Shown: positions 8,147-17,695, counted from the first letter of the stretch. The stretch is DNA of 64,000 bases from an uncultured Ruminiclostridium sp. (GCA_934490165.1 CAKSTB010000016.1:3311-67310); one strand, 5' to 3'. The notes: generated from the sequence alone by a model not told the origin. Translations and numbers: made by a program.

Positions 8147-10462
8147 ATGAAGTATTCAGACGGTTTCTGGATGAACAAGTCGGGTTACGACGTAAACTAT
8201 GCAACTCAGATCTATGAGGTAAAGACTACCGATAACTCGATAACTGTATATGCCACCAACCAGTGGATAGGCAACAGAGGTATGACACTCGGCGGTCCTG
8301 TTCTTGAGATCACATTTACATCTACTCTTGCCGACTCTATCAAGGTAACGATCGAGCATTACAAGGGAGCTGCAAAGAAGGGTCCTGATTTCACATTATA
8401 TGAGGACGCTAACTTCAAGCCTGTTATAAACGAAAAGGACGAGTACTGGGAGCTTGTTTCAAACAAGACCTCTGTAAGAATAGGCAAGGCAGGCGGCGCC
8501 TGGGATATCAAGTACTTCTATGACGGCAAGCTCCTTACAAAGGAAGGCTGGAGAACTACAAGCTACATAGAAGAGCAGCCCTGGCTCACAGACTACCGTA
8601 TGGAGGGCACAAAGGCAGAGCGTTTCTACGCACACGCTTCGACAGATGAGCCCGCAAGAATAAGAGAAATGCTCAATATCTCTGTCGGCGAGAATATCTA
8701 CGGCTTCGGCGAGAAGTTCTCTACATTCGTAAAGAACGGTCAGACAGTAGAGGTATGGAACAATGACGGCGGTACTTGCTCTGAGCAGTCGTACAAGTCA
8801 ATTCCTTTCTATGTTTCATCAAGAAACTACGGCGTATTCGTAAATCACCCCGAGAACGTTACATTTGAAGTTGCAAGCGAAACAGTTTCTAAGGTTGCTT
8901 TCTCAGTTCAGGGCGAGAGAATGGAATACTTCGTAATGGGCGGTAAGACGATTGCCGACGTACTCGGCGTTTACACAACGCTGACAGGCAAGCCCGCACT
9001 TCCTCCCGCGTATACATTCGGTCTGTGGCTGACAACATCATTCACAACAAACTACGATGAGGAAACAGTTTCGTTCTTCATCGACGAGATGGCAAGACGC
9101 GATATTCCTCTGGAAGTATTCCACTTCGACTGCTTCTGGATGAAGGAATTTAACTGGTGCGACTTCACATGGGACAAGAGAATGTTCCCCGATCCCAAGG
9201 CAATGCTCACACGTCTTAAGGAAAAGAAAGTCGAGATCTGCGTTTGGATCAACCCCTATATCGCTCAGCAGTCATCCTTATTTGACGAGGGCGTAAAGAA
9301 CGGCTACTTCATCAAGAAGACAGACGGCGGCGTGTTCCAGTGCGATATGTGGCAGCCCGGTATGGCTATCGTTGACTTTACAAATCCCGAGGCTTGCAAG
9401 TGGTATAAGTCAAAGCTGAGAGCTCTGTGTGAGATGGGCGTTGACGCGTTCAAGACAGACTTCGGCGAGAGAATCCCCACAGCAGGCGTTGTTTACAGCG
9501 ACGGTTCTGACCCTTACAGAATGCACAACTATTACACATACCTCTACAACAAGTGCGTATTTGAGGTACTTGAGGAATATTACGGCAAGGACAAGGCTTG
9601 TCTGTTCGCACGTTCTGCTACGGTCGGCGGTCAGCAGTTCCCTGTACACTGGGGCGGCGACTGCTTCAGTCAGTATGAGTCAATGGCTGAAACGCTCCGC
9701 GGCGGTCTTTCACTCTGCTTATCAGGCTTCGGTTATTTCAGCCACGATATCTCGGGCTTTGAAGCTACCGGTTCTCCCGACTTATACAAGAGATGGTCTG
9801 CATTCGGTCTTATGTCTTCACACTCAAGACTTCACGGCAACAGCTCATACAGAGTACCGTGGAACTTTGATGAAGAGGCGTGCGATGTTCTCCGTCACTT
9901 CACAAAGCTCAAGGGTCGCCTGATGCCTTACCTGTTCGCGAACGCAGTAAAGGCTCACGAAAAGGGCGTTCCCATGATGAGAGCCATGGTTATGGAATAC
10001 AGCGATGATCCCGCTTGCTTACCTCTTGACAGACAGTATATGTTCGGTGATAATCTGCTTATCGCGCCCGTATTCAATGAAGAGGGTACAGCTCAGTTCT
10101 ATCTGCCAAAGGGCAAGTGGACAGATATCCAGACAGGCGAGGTACTCGAGGGTGGCAACTGGTACGACAAGAAGTACGATTACTTCTCAATGGGTATGTA
10201 TGCTAAGCCCAACAGCATCATTGCTTACGGTAACTTTGAGCGTAACTTCGCATATGACTATGTAGAGGGTGCAAAGCTCGTTATCTATCAGCTTGAGGAC
10301 GGCAAGAACACTCAGTGCAAGATCTATGATAAGGACGCTAAGCTTGAGCTTACTGTTATGGCTGAGAGAAACGGCGATACGATCACTGTTACACATACAG
10401 CTACAGATAAGAACTTCACTGTTGAAAGCGCTGAAGGCTTAAAGGTTGTTATAAACAAGTAA
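8147..10462 (+). CDS. GH31 alpha-xylosidase (YicI-like)
   Basis: 771 residues without signal peptide, so cytoplasmic. Glycoside hydrolase family 31: the nucleophile is Asp438 in KTDFGERIP and the acid/base is Asp505 in HWGGDC. KTDFGERIP is the form found in alpha-xylosidases of the YicI group rather than in alpha-glucosidases (usually W-I/L-D-M-N-E). It should remove alpha-1,6-linked xylose from xyloglucan oligosaccharides or act on isoprimeverose. RBS AGGAAAGG precedes ATG. It is monocistronic, with its own promoter, operator and terminator. Its shared operator with the GH3 enzyme suggests the two act on the same glycan. The exact substrate is inferred from motif only. Confidence 0.88.
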   Translation: MKYSDGFWMNKSGYDVNYATQIYEVKTTDNSITVYATNQWIGNRGMTLGGPVLEITFTSTLADSIKVTIEHYKGAAKKGPDFTLYEDANFKPVINEKDEYWELVSNKTSVRIGKAGGAWDIKYFYDGKLLTKEGWRTTSYIEEQPWLTDYRMEGTKAERFYAHASTDEPARIREMLNISVGENIYGFGEKFSTFVKNGQTVEVWNNDGGTCSEQSYKSIPFYVSSRNYGVFVNHPENVTFEVASETVSKVAFSVQGERMEYFVMGGKTIADVLGVYTTLTGKPALPPAYTFGLWLTTSFTTNYDEETVSFFIDEMARRDIPLEVFHFDCFWMKEFNWCDFTWDKRMFPDPKAMLTRLKEKKVEICVWINPYIAQQSSLFDEGVKNGYFIKKTDGGVFQCDMWQPGMAIVDFTNPEACKWYKSKLRALCEMGVDAFKTDFGERIPTAGVVYSDGSDPYRMHNYYTYLYNKCVFEVLEEYYGKDKACLFARSATVGGQQFPVHWGGDCFSQYESMAETLRGGLSLCLSGFGYFSHDISGFEATGSPDLYKRWSAFGLMSSHSRLHGNSSYRVPWNFDEEACDVLRHFTKLKGRLMPYLFANAVKAHEKGVPMMRAMVMEYSDDPACLPLDRQYMFGDNLLIAPVFNEEGTAQFYLPKGKWTDIQTGEVLEGGNWYDKKYDYFSMGMYAKPNSIIAYGNFERNFAYDYVEGAKLVIYQLEDGKNTQCKIYDKDAKLELTVMAERNGDTITVTHTATDKNFTVESAEGLKVVINK

Positions 10463-10477
10463 AATAAGAAAATCATT

Positions 10478-10512
10478 ATGACGGTAAACAGAGATGTTTG
10501 CCGTCATTTTTT
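10478..10512 (+). terminator. Terminator of the GH31 gene
   Basis: ATGACGGTAAACA (10478-10490) pairs with TGTTTGCCGTCAT (10495-10507, one G-T wobble), followed by TTTTTT. Confidence 0.9.
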
Positions 10513-10514
10513 CT

Positions 10515-10540
10515 TAACTATTCGTTTTTTATGCCGATAA
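10515..10540 (+). promoter_or_regulatory. Sigma-28 (SigD/FliA) flagellar promoter
   Basis: TAAC (10515-10518), 14 bases, then GCCGATAA (10533-10540), an exact match to the sigma-28 -10 element, 36 bases before the flagellin start. No good sigma-A promoter is seen in this gap. Confidence 0.8.
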
Positions 10541-10575
10541 TATATATGTAATGCTATTTTAACAAGAGGTATATC

Positions 10576-13011
10576 ATGGAAATTTCGTTAGGCAGCAACC
10601 TTTCTGCCGTATCGGCAAAGAATACTACAAGAAGAAAAGTAAGCGGGGTCAAAAAGGCGGCTGAAAAGCTGTCCTCCGGGCTTAGTATAAATCGTTCCGC
10701 AGATAACGCATCAGGACTTGCGGTATCGGAAAAGATGAGAGCGCAGATAAGAGGCTTGTCACAGGCGACTGTCAATGTCAATGACGGCATATCGCTTGTG
10801 CAGACTGCCGATGGCGCACTCGGCGAAACTCATGCTATTTTGCAGAGAATGAGAGAGCTTGCGGTGCAGGCGGCTAACGGCACATATACCGATGATGACC
10901 GACAGGCGATACAGCTTGAGGTTGACGCACTTAAAAGCGAGGTAGACCGTATTGCACAGTCGACAGAGTTTAATAATATAAAGCTGCTGGACGGCACGAC
11001 ACAGATAAATGTTACTACCGCAGTTAATACCAATGAATACGGGGCGCTGTACGGCTCGGTCAACCATGACCTTGCGATCGGCGGCGGTAAAGTCACGGTA
11101 GCAAGCAGTATTGCCGGAATGTATCTTGAGTTTACTACCGGCGCTTCCGGCAAGGGCGGAGAAAATGCACTGTGGTGCTATGACTATGTGCGCACCGGCG
11201 GCGAGCTTACTCAGCACGTTAAAATCAACCTTGCCGAGGGCGAGAGCTATACCGATGAACAGATAAGAAAGCTTATCGATAACGCGAGTGTGCCGAAGAA
11301 CTTTCCCGCAGGAATAGGAAAAATCAGTTTTTCAAGCGAAACCGGCATAATAACTGCCGCCGAATGCGAAACATACGGTCTTCTGATAGGCGAAAAGTAT
11401 CAGACGATCAGCAATGACCTTTCAGGTACACTTGTCGGCGAAACCAAAAGATATGAGATCAGAACTAAAAATGTAAGTAAAGAAATAAATGTTGACTGGA
11501 ATAATACGGATACCGACTGTAAGGCAGATTCGGCAGGTAATATCAGCCTTAATCCGTCTGTGTCGTACAGCCAGTCGGACATTATCGAAGCACTGAAGAA
11601 TGCAGGCTTTTTCGACAATAACAATAAAACACAGGACGGAAGCGCGGCAGATGATGACGGATATATGGATAACTGTTATGTTGAAGTTCCCGCAGCAGGT
11701 CAGACGAAAGTCAATGCATCGTACAGCGAAAAATATGAGCAGGAAATTACAGATTATCACTGTCAGGGACTGACTATCAACGCTACCGCTCTTCAGTATG
11801 GCTCATACGATGAATGTCAGGCTGATGAAGAAAAATACAGGCAGCCGGATTCAATAGATTTTTTCAATACCAAGGCACTGAGCGGCATAACTGTCAGCGT
11901 TTCGGCACTGGGTGATGATGACCCTGATATTCTGTGCGAAATGAACGGTGATGAGCTCAGTATAACGATAAAAGACGGCTATACTACGAACGATGTGCAG
12001 AGTATCATTTCGGTTGCACAAGGATTTCTGAATGATAACGGTTATAACTATGCACTCAGCGGACAGGCACAGTTTGCAACGGTAGATCCGTCAAGCAAAA
12101 CCGAAAATTCGGATCAGAAGATAATCTTTAAGTCAGGAAGCTCATCTTCTACAATAACCGAGCCGGGCAAGCGCGCTATCAAACGTGTGGGCACTGTTGC
12201 CGGTGAAAGACAGGTGCTCGGCGGCAGTCTTGCAGGACTCGGTACGGTTATTGAAGGTTCATCGGACACGATACGCTTTACTGCCGAAACATACGGAAGC
12301 AGTAATAATAATGAGTCGCTTGTAAGTTCGATCGCAATAAGCACAGATGCACAAGCGGGCAATGAAAGCGTCAGCATAAACGGAAAGAATGCGGTGATAC
12401 ATCTTGCGACAGGTACGGATTATTCACAGCAGTTTATTAAGCAGCTGCTTGATAAATCCGGACTTATGTATGATGTTTCGCTGAGTGATGATGCTGCTCC
12501 GGACGGAGATAATGACGGAGTAATACGCTTTACAAGATCCGGTACGGCATATGCTATGCCTGTAAGCGAAGGACAGGGCGTTGGCATAAGCGATGTGGCA
12601 AATATCACGGAGGGCATTACATTCCAGATAGGAGCGAACGGCACAGAGGATCAGCAGGTGACAATGGAAACCTCGGACGCAGGTTCTGCGGCTCTGGGAG
12701 TATCGGATATTTCCGTGCAGACTGTTGATAAGGCAAATTCTGCGATATATGACATTGATAAAGCGGTAAACAGGGTTTCTATGCAACGTGCAAAGTTTGG
12801 TGCAATGGTCAACAGACTTGAGCATACGGCAGTAAATCTTACAGCGGCAAATGAAAATCTGACCGCCGCAGAAAGCACTATCAGGGATACCGATATGGCG
12901 GCTATTACACTTGAATATACAAAAGAAAATATATTACAGCAGGCATCGCAGGCTATGCTCGCACAGGCAAATCAGCAGACACAGAATGTTCTGCATCTTC
13001 TGAACTTCTGA
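10576..13011 (+). CDS. Flagellin with very large central domain
   Basis: 811 residues. The N-terminal ~140 residues (coiled D0/D1 with LSSGLSINRSADNASGLAVS and TEFNNIKLLDG) and C-terminal ~95 residues (MQRAKFGAMVNRLEHT through LLNF) are classic flagellin ends that form the filament core. Between them lie about 570 residues of variable surface-exposed sequence, roughly double the usual flagellin length. RBS AAGAGGT precedes ATG. The gene stands alone, with no flagellar, cap or glycosylation genes nearby, but the sigma-28 promoter ties it to the motility regulon and a chemotaxis receptor is 4 kb away. The central region is rich in Asp, Asn, Ser and Thr and could carry glycosylation or another function; I recognise no domain in it. 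Confidence 0.92.
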   Translation: MEISLGSNLSAVSAKNTTRRKVSGVKKAAEKLSSGLSINRSADNASGLAVSEKMRAQIRGLSQATVNVNDGISLVQTADGALGETHAILQRMRELAVQAANGTYTDDDRQAIQLEVDALKSEVDRIAQSTEFNNIKLLDGTTQINVTTAVNTNEYGALYGSVNHDLAIGGGKVTVASSIAGMYLEFTTGASGKGGENALWCYDYVRTGGELTQHVKINLAEGESYTDEQIRKLIDNASVPKNFPAGIGKISFSSETGIITAAECETYGLLIGEKYQTISNDLSGTLVGETKRYEIRTKNVSKEINVDWNNTDTDCKADSAGNISLNPSVSYSQSDIIEALKNAGFFDNNNKTQDGSAADDDGYMDNCYVEVPAAGQTKVNASYSEKYEQEITDYHCQGLTINATALQYGSYDECQADEEKYRQPDSIDFFNTKALSGITVSVSALGDDDPDILCEMNGDELSITIKDGYTTNDVQSIISVAQGFLNDNGYNYALSGQAQFATVDPSSKTENSDQKIIFKSGSSSSTITEPGKRAIKRVGTVAGERQVLGGSLAGLGTVIEGSSDTIRFTAETYGSSNNNESLVSSIAISTDAQAGNESVSINGKNAVIHLATGTDYSQQFIKQLLDKSGLMYDVSLSDDAAPDGDNDGVIRFTRSGTAYAMPVSEGQGVGISDVANITEGITFQIGANGTEDQQVTMETSDAGSAALGVSDISVQTVDKANSAIYDIDKAVNRVSMQRAKFGAMVNRLEHTAVNLTAANENLTAAESTIRDTDMAAITLEYTKENILQQASQAMLAQANQQTQNVLHLLNF

Positions 13012-13058
13012 TATGTCGTATTATGTCGGGTGTATCGGTTTACAGATGCTGTTACTGC

Positions 13059-13087
13059 TTGACACAGAACAAAAAGAGTTTTATAAT
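13059..13087 (+). promoter_or_regulatory. Sigma-A promoter of the M29 aminopeptidase
   Basis: TTGACA (13059-13064), 17-base spacer, TATAAT (13082-13087): perfect consensus. Confidence 0.85.
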
Positions 13088-13100
13088 AATTATATGAAGC

Positions 13101-13140
13101 TAACGGATAGTATCTTATTTTTGAGGAATGCTATCCGTTA
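13101..13140 (+). promoter_or_regulatory. Stem-loop in aminopeptidase 5' leader
   Basis: TAACGGATAG (13101-13110) pairs exactly with CTATCCGTTA (13131-13140); a smaller CTTA/TGAG stem can form inside. No T-run follows, so it is a leader hairpin at the start of the mRNA rather than a terminator. Confidence 0.5.
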
Positions 13141-13169
13141 AAGCTGTTTATAACGGAGGATAAAATGAT

Positions 13170-14399
13170 ATGGATATAAAAATGCTCGGCGAATACGCAA
13201 AGCTTATGGTGAAAGTGGGCGCTAATGTTCAGAAAGGACAGAAAGTTCGCCTTTACACCGAGGTAGACCAGTACGAACTGGCAACGCTTGTAGCTAAGGA
13301 GTGCTACAATGCAGGGGCAAGCTATGTCGAGATGTTCTGGAGCTGTGGAGCTATCGACAGACTGCACTATGAAAACGCAAGTATTGAAACACTAGGCACA
13401 GTACTCCCCTGGGAAGAGGAAAGACAGAAGCAGATGGTAAAGGATCTGCCTGCAAGGATCTTTATCGAGTCTGCAGACCCCGATGAACTGAGCGGTATAC
13501 CTGCCGATGTGATCTCCACGGTCGGACAGATGCGCTCAAAGGTGCTGAAAAAGTACCGTGATGAGATAGACGGAAAGCATCAGTGGCTTATTGTCGCCGC
13601 CGCTTCTCCGAAATGGGCTAAGAAGGTATTTCCCGATGATGATACCGAAACGGCCGTTGAAAAGCTCTGGAAAGCCATTTTTGCGTGCGTCTACCTTGAC
13701 GGCGAGAATGACTGGGAAAAGGTATGGAAGAAGCATACCGACACTATGAGGGAAAAGGCAGACTGGCTGAACGCTCAGGGGTTCAAGAGCCTTAAGTATA
13801 AGAGCAGCAACGGAACGGATTTCTCAGTTGAGCTTATACCCGGTGCGAAATGGTGCGGCGCGGCTGATGTCAACCGCATCAACGGTGCGGCTTATGTGCC
13901 GAATATGCCCACGGAAGAGGTATTCATAAGCCCGATGAAAGGAAAGTGCGAGGGAAAGCTTGTTGCTACAAAGCCGCTCAGTTGGTCGGGCAATCTGATA
14001 GACGGATTTGAAGTTGAATTTGAAAACGGCAGGGTATCCGGCTGTAAAGCAAAGCAGGGCGAGGATATCCTGAAGAAAATGTTTGCTATGGACGAAGGCG
14101 CTTCAATGCTGGGCGAGGTTGCACTTGTACCCAAGGAGTCGCCTATAAATAAGTCGGGACTGCTGTTTATGAATACCTTGTTTGATGAAAACGCCTGCTG
14201 TCATGTAGCTGTCGGCGAGGGCTTTCAGGAGGTTATAGACGGTTTTGAAAGCAAGACGCTTGAGGAGATACATTCTATGGGCGTAAACGATTCGATAATT
14301 CATGTTGACTTCATGGTAGGCTCTGACGATCTTAACATTATCGGTGTGCACGAAGACGGCAGTGAAGTACCTGTATTCATAAACGGAACGTGGGCGTAA
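13170..14399 (+). CDS. M29-family metallo-aminopeptidase (AmpS/PepS)
   Basis: 409 residues, the usual length. Peptidase family M29 binds two metal ions with Glu, Glu, His, His and Asp; candidate ligands are visible in PTEEVFISP, LGEVALVP, ENACCHVAVGEG and SIIHVDFMVG. It releases N-terminal amino acids from peptides in the cytoplasm. RBS GGAGGA (13155-13160) is 9 bases from ATG 13170; an overlapping earlier ATG at 13165 opens a four-codon frame (ATG ATA TGG ATA stop), too close to the RBS to be a likely start but able to affect initiation. Single gene with its own promoter. Confidence 0.92.
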   Translation: MDIKMLGEYAKLMVKVGANVQKGQKVRLYTEVDQYELATLVAKECYNAGASYVEMFWSCGAIDRLHYENASIETLGTVLPWEEERQKQMVKDLPARIFIESADPDELSGIPADVISTVGQMRSKVLKKYRDEIDGKHQWLIVAAASPKWAKKVFPDDDTETAVEKLWKAIFACVYLDGENDWEKVWKKHTDTMREKADWLNAQGFKSLKYKSSNGTDFSVELIPGAKWCGAADVNRINGAAYVPNMPTEEVFISPMKGKCEGKLVATKPLSWSGNLIDGFEVEFENGRVSGCKAKQGEDILKKMFAMDEGASMLGEVALVPKESPINKSGLLFMNTLFDENACCHVAVGEGFQEVIDGFESKTLEEIHSMGVNDSIIHVDFMVGSDDLNIIGVHEDGSEVPVFINGTWA

Positions 14400-14430
14400 G
14401 CTCTGATCAATTTCTAAGCCTTGGATAATT

Positions 14431-14491
14431 TGTCGAATTTATTGAAATGTATAGTATAGGTATTGCGATATTAAAGAAAGTATGCTAAAAT
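14431..14491 (+). promoter_or_regulatory. Promoter with possible Spo0A box upstream of LytTR regulator
   Basis: TTGCGA (14463-14468), 17-base spacer, TAAAAT (14486-14491). TGTCGAA at 14431-14437 matches the Spo0A box and lies 26 bases upstream of the -35. A 7-mer can occur by chance, so the Spo0A link is tentative. Confidence 0.5.
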
Positions 14492-14583
14492 AGTATACGG
14501 AGAGAATACTGCGAGTTTTTCTCCTTATCGCATTTCAATTCTCACAATACGGTGTAAAGCTGTATAACGGCAAAGGATCAGTT

Positions 14584-15303
14584 ATGTTAATAGCAATATG
14601 TGACGACAGCAGAATAGATGCAATGCTGTCAAAGACACTCATAATCGAATATTTCAAAAAACGGAAGCTGTCTTGTACGGTCAGGCTCTATGAGAGCGGT
14701 CCGGAGTTGCTTGAAGATGCAGGCAGCAGTAAAAGCTTTGATATCATATTTATGGATATCTATGTCGGGCAAGAGCTTGGGATCGACATAGCAAGGCGGC
14801 TTCGTAATGACGGTTATGAAAATCTGCTGATATTCTCAACGATTACCGATGAGTATGCTATTGAGAGCTACAGCGTAAGCGCAAACGGCTATATATTAAA
14901 ACCGTACAATATGTCGCGGCTTGAAGCGGTACTTGACAGGGTTCTGGAAAAGTATGACGCGGATTATATGAGGGTCAAGGTTCGCAACACTTATGTGAAC
15001 ATACCATACAGCGATATTGTCTATATAGAAAGCAGAAATAACCGCTGTATACTGCATACGGAAGAAGAGGAATATTCACTTTATATGCGGCTTGATGAGA
15101 TAGAAGACAGTATATCGGACGAGGAGTCACGCTTCTTAAGGTGTCACAGAAGTTATATTGTCAATATGGATCACATTATCGCTGTTGACGAACAGTTCAG
15201 ACTTGACAACGGCGACAGTGCGCTTATCAGAAGCAAGAGCAGGGCGCAGATAAAGAAATATTATATTGATTATGAAGAGGGCAGAACTCTCAACAAGGTC
15301 TGA
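14584..15303 (+). CDS. Orphan LytTR-type response regulator (AgrA/LytR family)
   Basis: 239 residues. A receiver domain (1 to ~120) has the acidic pair CDD at residues 7-8, the phosphoacceptor Asp58 in IIFMDIYVG and the conserved Lys in LKPYN. A LytTR DNA-binding domain (~130-235) follows, with VYIESRNNRCILHT and FLRCHRSYIVN. Such regulators control bacteriocins, virulence factors, surface polysaccharide or natural competence. No histidine kinase is adjacent, so its partner must be elsewhere. It is followed by a terminator shared with the converging hydrolase gene. Confidence 0.9.
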   Translation: MLIAICDDSRIDAMLSKTLIIEYFKKRKLSCTVRLYESGPELLEDAGSSKSFDIIFMDIYVGQELGIDIARRLRNDGYENLLIFSTITDEYAIESYSVSANGYILKPYNMSRLEAVLDRVLEKYDADYMRVKVRNTYVNIPYSDIVYIESRNNRCILHTEEEEYSLYMRLDEIEDSISDEESRFLRCHRSYIVNMDHIIAVDEQFRLDNGDSALIRSKSRAQIKKYYIDYEEGRTLNKV

Positions 15304-15371
15304 ACGGTGAGCCGTACAGTGTGTGATATGGCGTACAGCACAAGCGGTGCTGTTATATAGGAAATAAAAAT

Positions 15372-15399
15372 GCAGTTCCGTTGGAGGAGCTGCTTTTTT
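15372..15399 (+). terminator. Bidirectional terminator between regulator and hydrolase
   Basis: GCAGTTCC (15372-15379) pairs with GGAGCTGC (15386-15393), with AAAAA before and TTTTTT after, so it can serve both converging genes. Confidence 0.8.
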
Positions 15400-15416
15400 A
15401 ATATGTATTTACGAAA

Positions 15417-16307
15417 TCAGGCGTTCTGATTTTGTTTATATGCGGCAATGAAGTCCGCAATAAGTCGGTAAACCTTTTCGCGCTGTTTTTCCTGTAATAC
15501 GCTGTGGCGCATACCGTCATATAATCGAAGAGTTATATCAAAGCCGCTTGCTTTAAGTGCGGCGGCTTTTACCATCGCGTATTCGCCTTTATCGCCTACT
15601 GTATCCATTGTTCCGCTTATCATAAGTACAGGCGGTTTTGCTTTTATATCGGAAAGATAGTGCTCCTGCTGTACTTCTTTTGCGAGTTTGATAAAGCTTT
15701 TGTAGAAACGGCAACTGTACATCTTGTTTGTGTAGGGGAGCGTTTCATAATACTCCGCGCGCTCAAGATCCGAGGTTACCCACGACACGGTGCACTTTTC
15801 GGGGAATGGCTCGGCAACCTTTCCGAACAACTTAAGAAAGACATCTGTGCTCGGAGCATCTGCACCCTTTTGTGTTATTTCGGCATCAACAGCGGAAAGC
15901 AGCATATCGGTATCGCGGATATGCGGACAGCCCGTGAGGATCACGCCGCTGTAGAGCGTTCCGCCGTGCCGTTTCAGAATATACTGTGCCATCTGCGAAC
16001 CGAGGCTGTGACCGAGCAGAAACAGCGGTGTACTGCTGTCGGCGGATATATATTCAGAAAATGTGAAGCACTCGTCAGCCGACAGCCGGACGATATCGTC
16101 TATGTCGGTCGATAGCGTTGTCCTGCCGTGATCGCGGTATTCGCAAAGATATACCGATATGCCGTCATCGGTCATATAAGCGGCAAGCTGCTCATAGTAT
16201 TCGGACATTTCGCCGAGCCCGTGGATTATCTGAAGCTTTGCTTTTTCGTTTTCGGCAAGCCACTTTTTGCAATGCATTCCGCTGTAATCAAATTCATATG
16301 TTGTCAT
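15417..16307 (-). CDS. Alpha/beta hydrolase (monoacylglycerol lipase/lysophospholipase-like)
   Basis: 296 residues of the serine-hydrolase alpha/beta fold (Hydrolase_4 group). The nucleophile elbow is GHSLG with Ser101; the likely acid is Asp235 (SGTMDTVGD) and the base His268 (DGMRHSV). The oxyanion-side HGLGEMSEYY near residue 29 is typical of monoacylglycerol lipases and lysophospholipases. No signal peptide. RBS GGAGAA is 5 bases before ATG. It lies directly downstream of the chemotaxis receptor on the same strand but a terminator separates them. Substrate not determinable from sequence. Confidence 0.82.
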   Translation of the reverse strand: MTTYEFDYSGMHCKKWLAENEKAKLQIIHGLGEMSEYYEQLAAYMTDDGISVYLCEYRDHGRTTLSTDIDDIVRLSADECFTFSEYISADSSTPLFLLGHSLGSQMAQYILKRHGGTLYSGVILTGCPHIRDTDMLLSAVDAEITQKGADAPSTDVFLKLFGKVAEPFPEKCTVSWVTSDLERAEYYETLPYTNKMYSCRFYKSFIKLAKEVQQEHYLSDIKAKPPVLMISGTMDTVGDKGEYAMVKAAALKASGFDITLRLYDGMRHSVLQEKQREKVYRLIADFIAAYKQNQNA

Positions 16308-16318
16308 AATGTTCTCCG

Positions 16319-16353
16319 TAAAAATAAAGCAGGCCTTAGATGCCTGCTTTATT
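16319..16353 (-). terminator. Terminator of the chemotaxis receptor gene
   Basis: AATAAAGCAGGC (16323-16334) pairs with GCCTGCTTTATT (16342-16353); on the minus strand a T-rich tail follows. Confidence 0.85.
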
Positions 16354-16357
16354 GCTT

Positions 16358-17695
16358 TTATTCTTCTGCAATAGTCGGTCCTTCGAGATGAACCTGACCG
16401 TTTTCACGCAGATGGAACTGCTTGACAAGCGTCTGCATTTCCTTTGCCTGCGCGGCAGTAAGTGCGCTTGCACTTGCGCTTTCTTCTGCGGTCGCGGCGT
16501 TGTTCTGTACTACCGCTGAAATCTGACCGACACTTGAAAGTACCTGGTCAACCATAGATGCCTGCTCAGCTGAAACCTCGGAAATCTCGTTGATAAGAGA
16601 ATTTGCATTGCTGAAACGCTCCATAACGTTCTCAATCGTATGAGCGGTCGAGTCTGCAATGGCTGTGCCGTTTGAAACGGCTTCTATAGTACTGCTGATA
16701 AGCTCGCTTGTTGTCTGTGCGGCTTCTGCGGATTTGCTTGCAAGGTTTCTGACTTCATCGGCAACGACTGCAAAGCCTTTGCCCGCTTCTCCTGCTCTTG
16801 CGGCTTCTACTGCGGCATTAAGAGCAAGTATATTTGTCTGGAATGCGATGTTGTCGATAGTATTGATGATCTTCTCAATCTCGGCTGATTTTTCATCGAT
16901 TATCTTCATTGCGGCAAGCATCTTCTGCATTTCCGCGTTGCCCTGCTTAAGATCGGTAGTCGCGGTGTCGGAGATCTCACTTACGTTCTTTGCGTTCTCG
17001 GCATTCTTGTTAACTCTGCCGGAGATATCCTGAACATAATCCGAAAGCTCACGGATAGATGCCTCCTGCTCGCTTGTGCCCTGTGCAAGTGCCTGTGAGC
17101 CGCTTGATACCTGTTCGGAAGCGTCATAGAGCATTGTGCCCGACTTCTGGATACTCGACATAGAATTGTTGAGGTTTACAAGTATCTGCTCGAATGCTTC
17201 CTTTATCGGGGCAAACTCGCCTTTATATTCGTAATTGATGTTGAAGCTTATGTTGCCATAGGACATCTGAGTAAGAAGATATGTAAGCTCATCGACCATC
17301 TTTTTCAGATACCACTTGGCGGTATTGAGTGAGCCTGCAAGCTTTCCTATATCGCTTTCATTTATCTTTACGTCAAATTCTTCGGAAAGAATGCCATCGG
17401 AGAAGTTGTTGAGCTCGTGGCTTATCTTCTTGATAGGCTTCATAATAGCTTTTCTGCAGTATATGGTCAAAAGTATAAATGCGGCTGTTACGATAAGAGC
17501 GAAGCCCTCAATTATCAGCGACAGCATTATTGATGAGTGATATACGGGATTGTCACTGCCCGCCATTGAAAGAATGTTGACGGTGCATACGGCGATAGTA
17601 GCCACCATCATAACACAGCAGATAACGCACAGAAGAGTTATTACAAATACCTGACTTTGCGCCTTCTTTTTTATCCAACCTTTAAATTTTTTCAT
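16358..17695 (-). CDS. Methyl-accepting chemotaxis protein
   Basis: 445 residues from ATG 17695, chosen because AGAGG lies 9 bases upstream; a GTG at 17704 would abut the RBS. Two transmembrane helices (~15-40 and ~60-83) enclose only a ~20-residue external loop, so there is no periplasmic/extracellular sensing domain. A HAMP domain (~84-137) and a coiled signalling domain follow, containing the conserved hairpin tip (NIAFQTNILALNAAVEAARA). It relays signals to CheA/CheW. With so small an outer loop it probably senses through the membrane, via partner proteins or cytoplasmic cues. No other chemotaxis genes are nearby. Confidence 0.93.
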   Translation of the reverse strand: MKKFKGWIKKKAQSQVFVITLLCVICCVMMVATIAVCTVNILSMAGSDNPVYHSSIMLSLIIEGFALIVTAAFILLTIYCRKAIMKPIKKISHELNNFSDGILSEEFDVKINESDIGKLAGSLNTAKWYLKKMVDELTYLLTQMSYGNISFNINYEYKGEFAPIKEAFEQILVNLNNSMSSIQKSGTMLYDASEQVSSGSQALAQGTSEQEASIRELSDYVQDISGRVNKNAENAKNVSEISDTATTDLKQGNAEMQKMLAAMKIIDEKSAEIEKIINTIDNIAFQTNILALNAAVEAARAGEAGKGFAVVADEVRNLASKSAEAAQTTSELISSTIEAVSNGTAIADSTAHTIENVMERFSNANSLINEISEVSAEQASMVDQVLSSVGQISAVVQNNAATAEESASASALTAAQAKEMQTLVKQFHLRENGQVHLEGPTIAEE

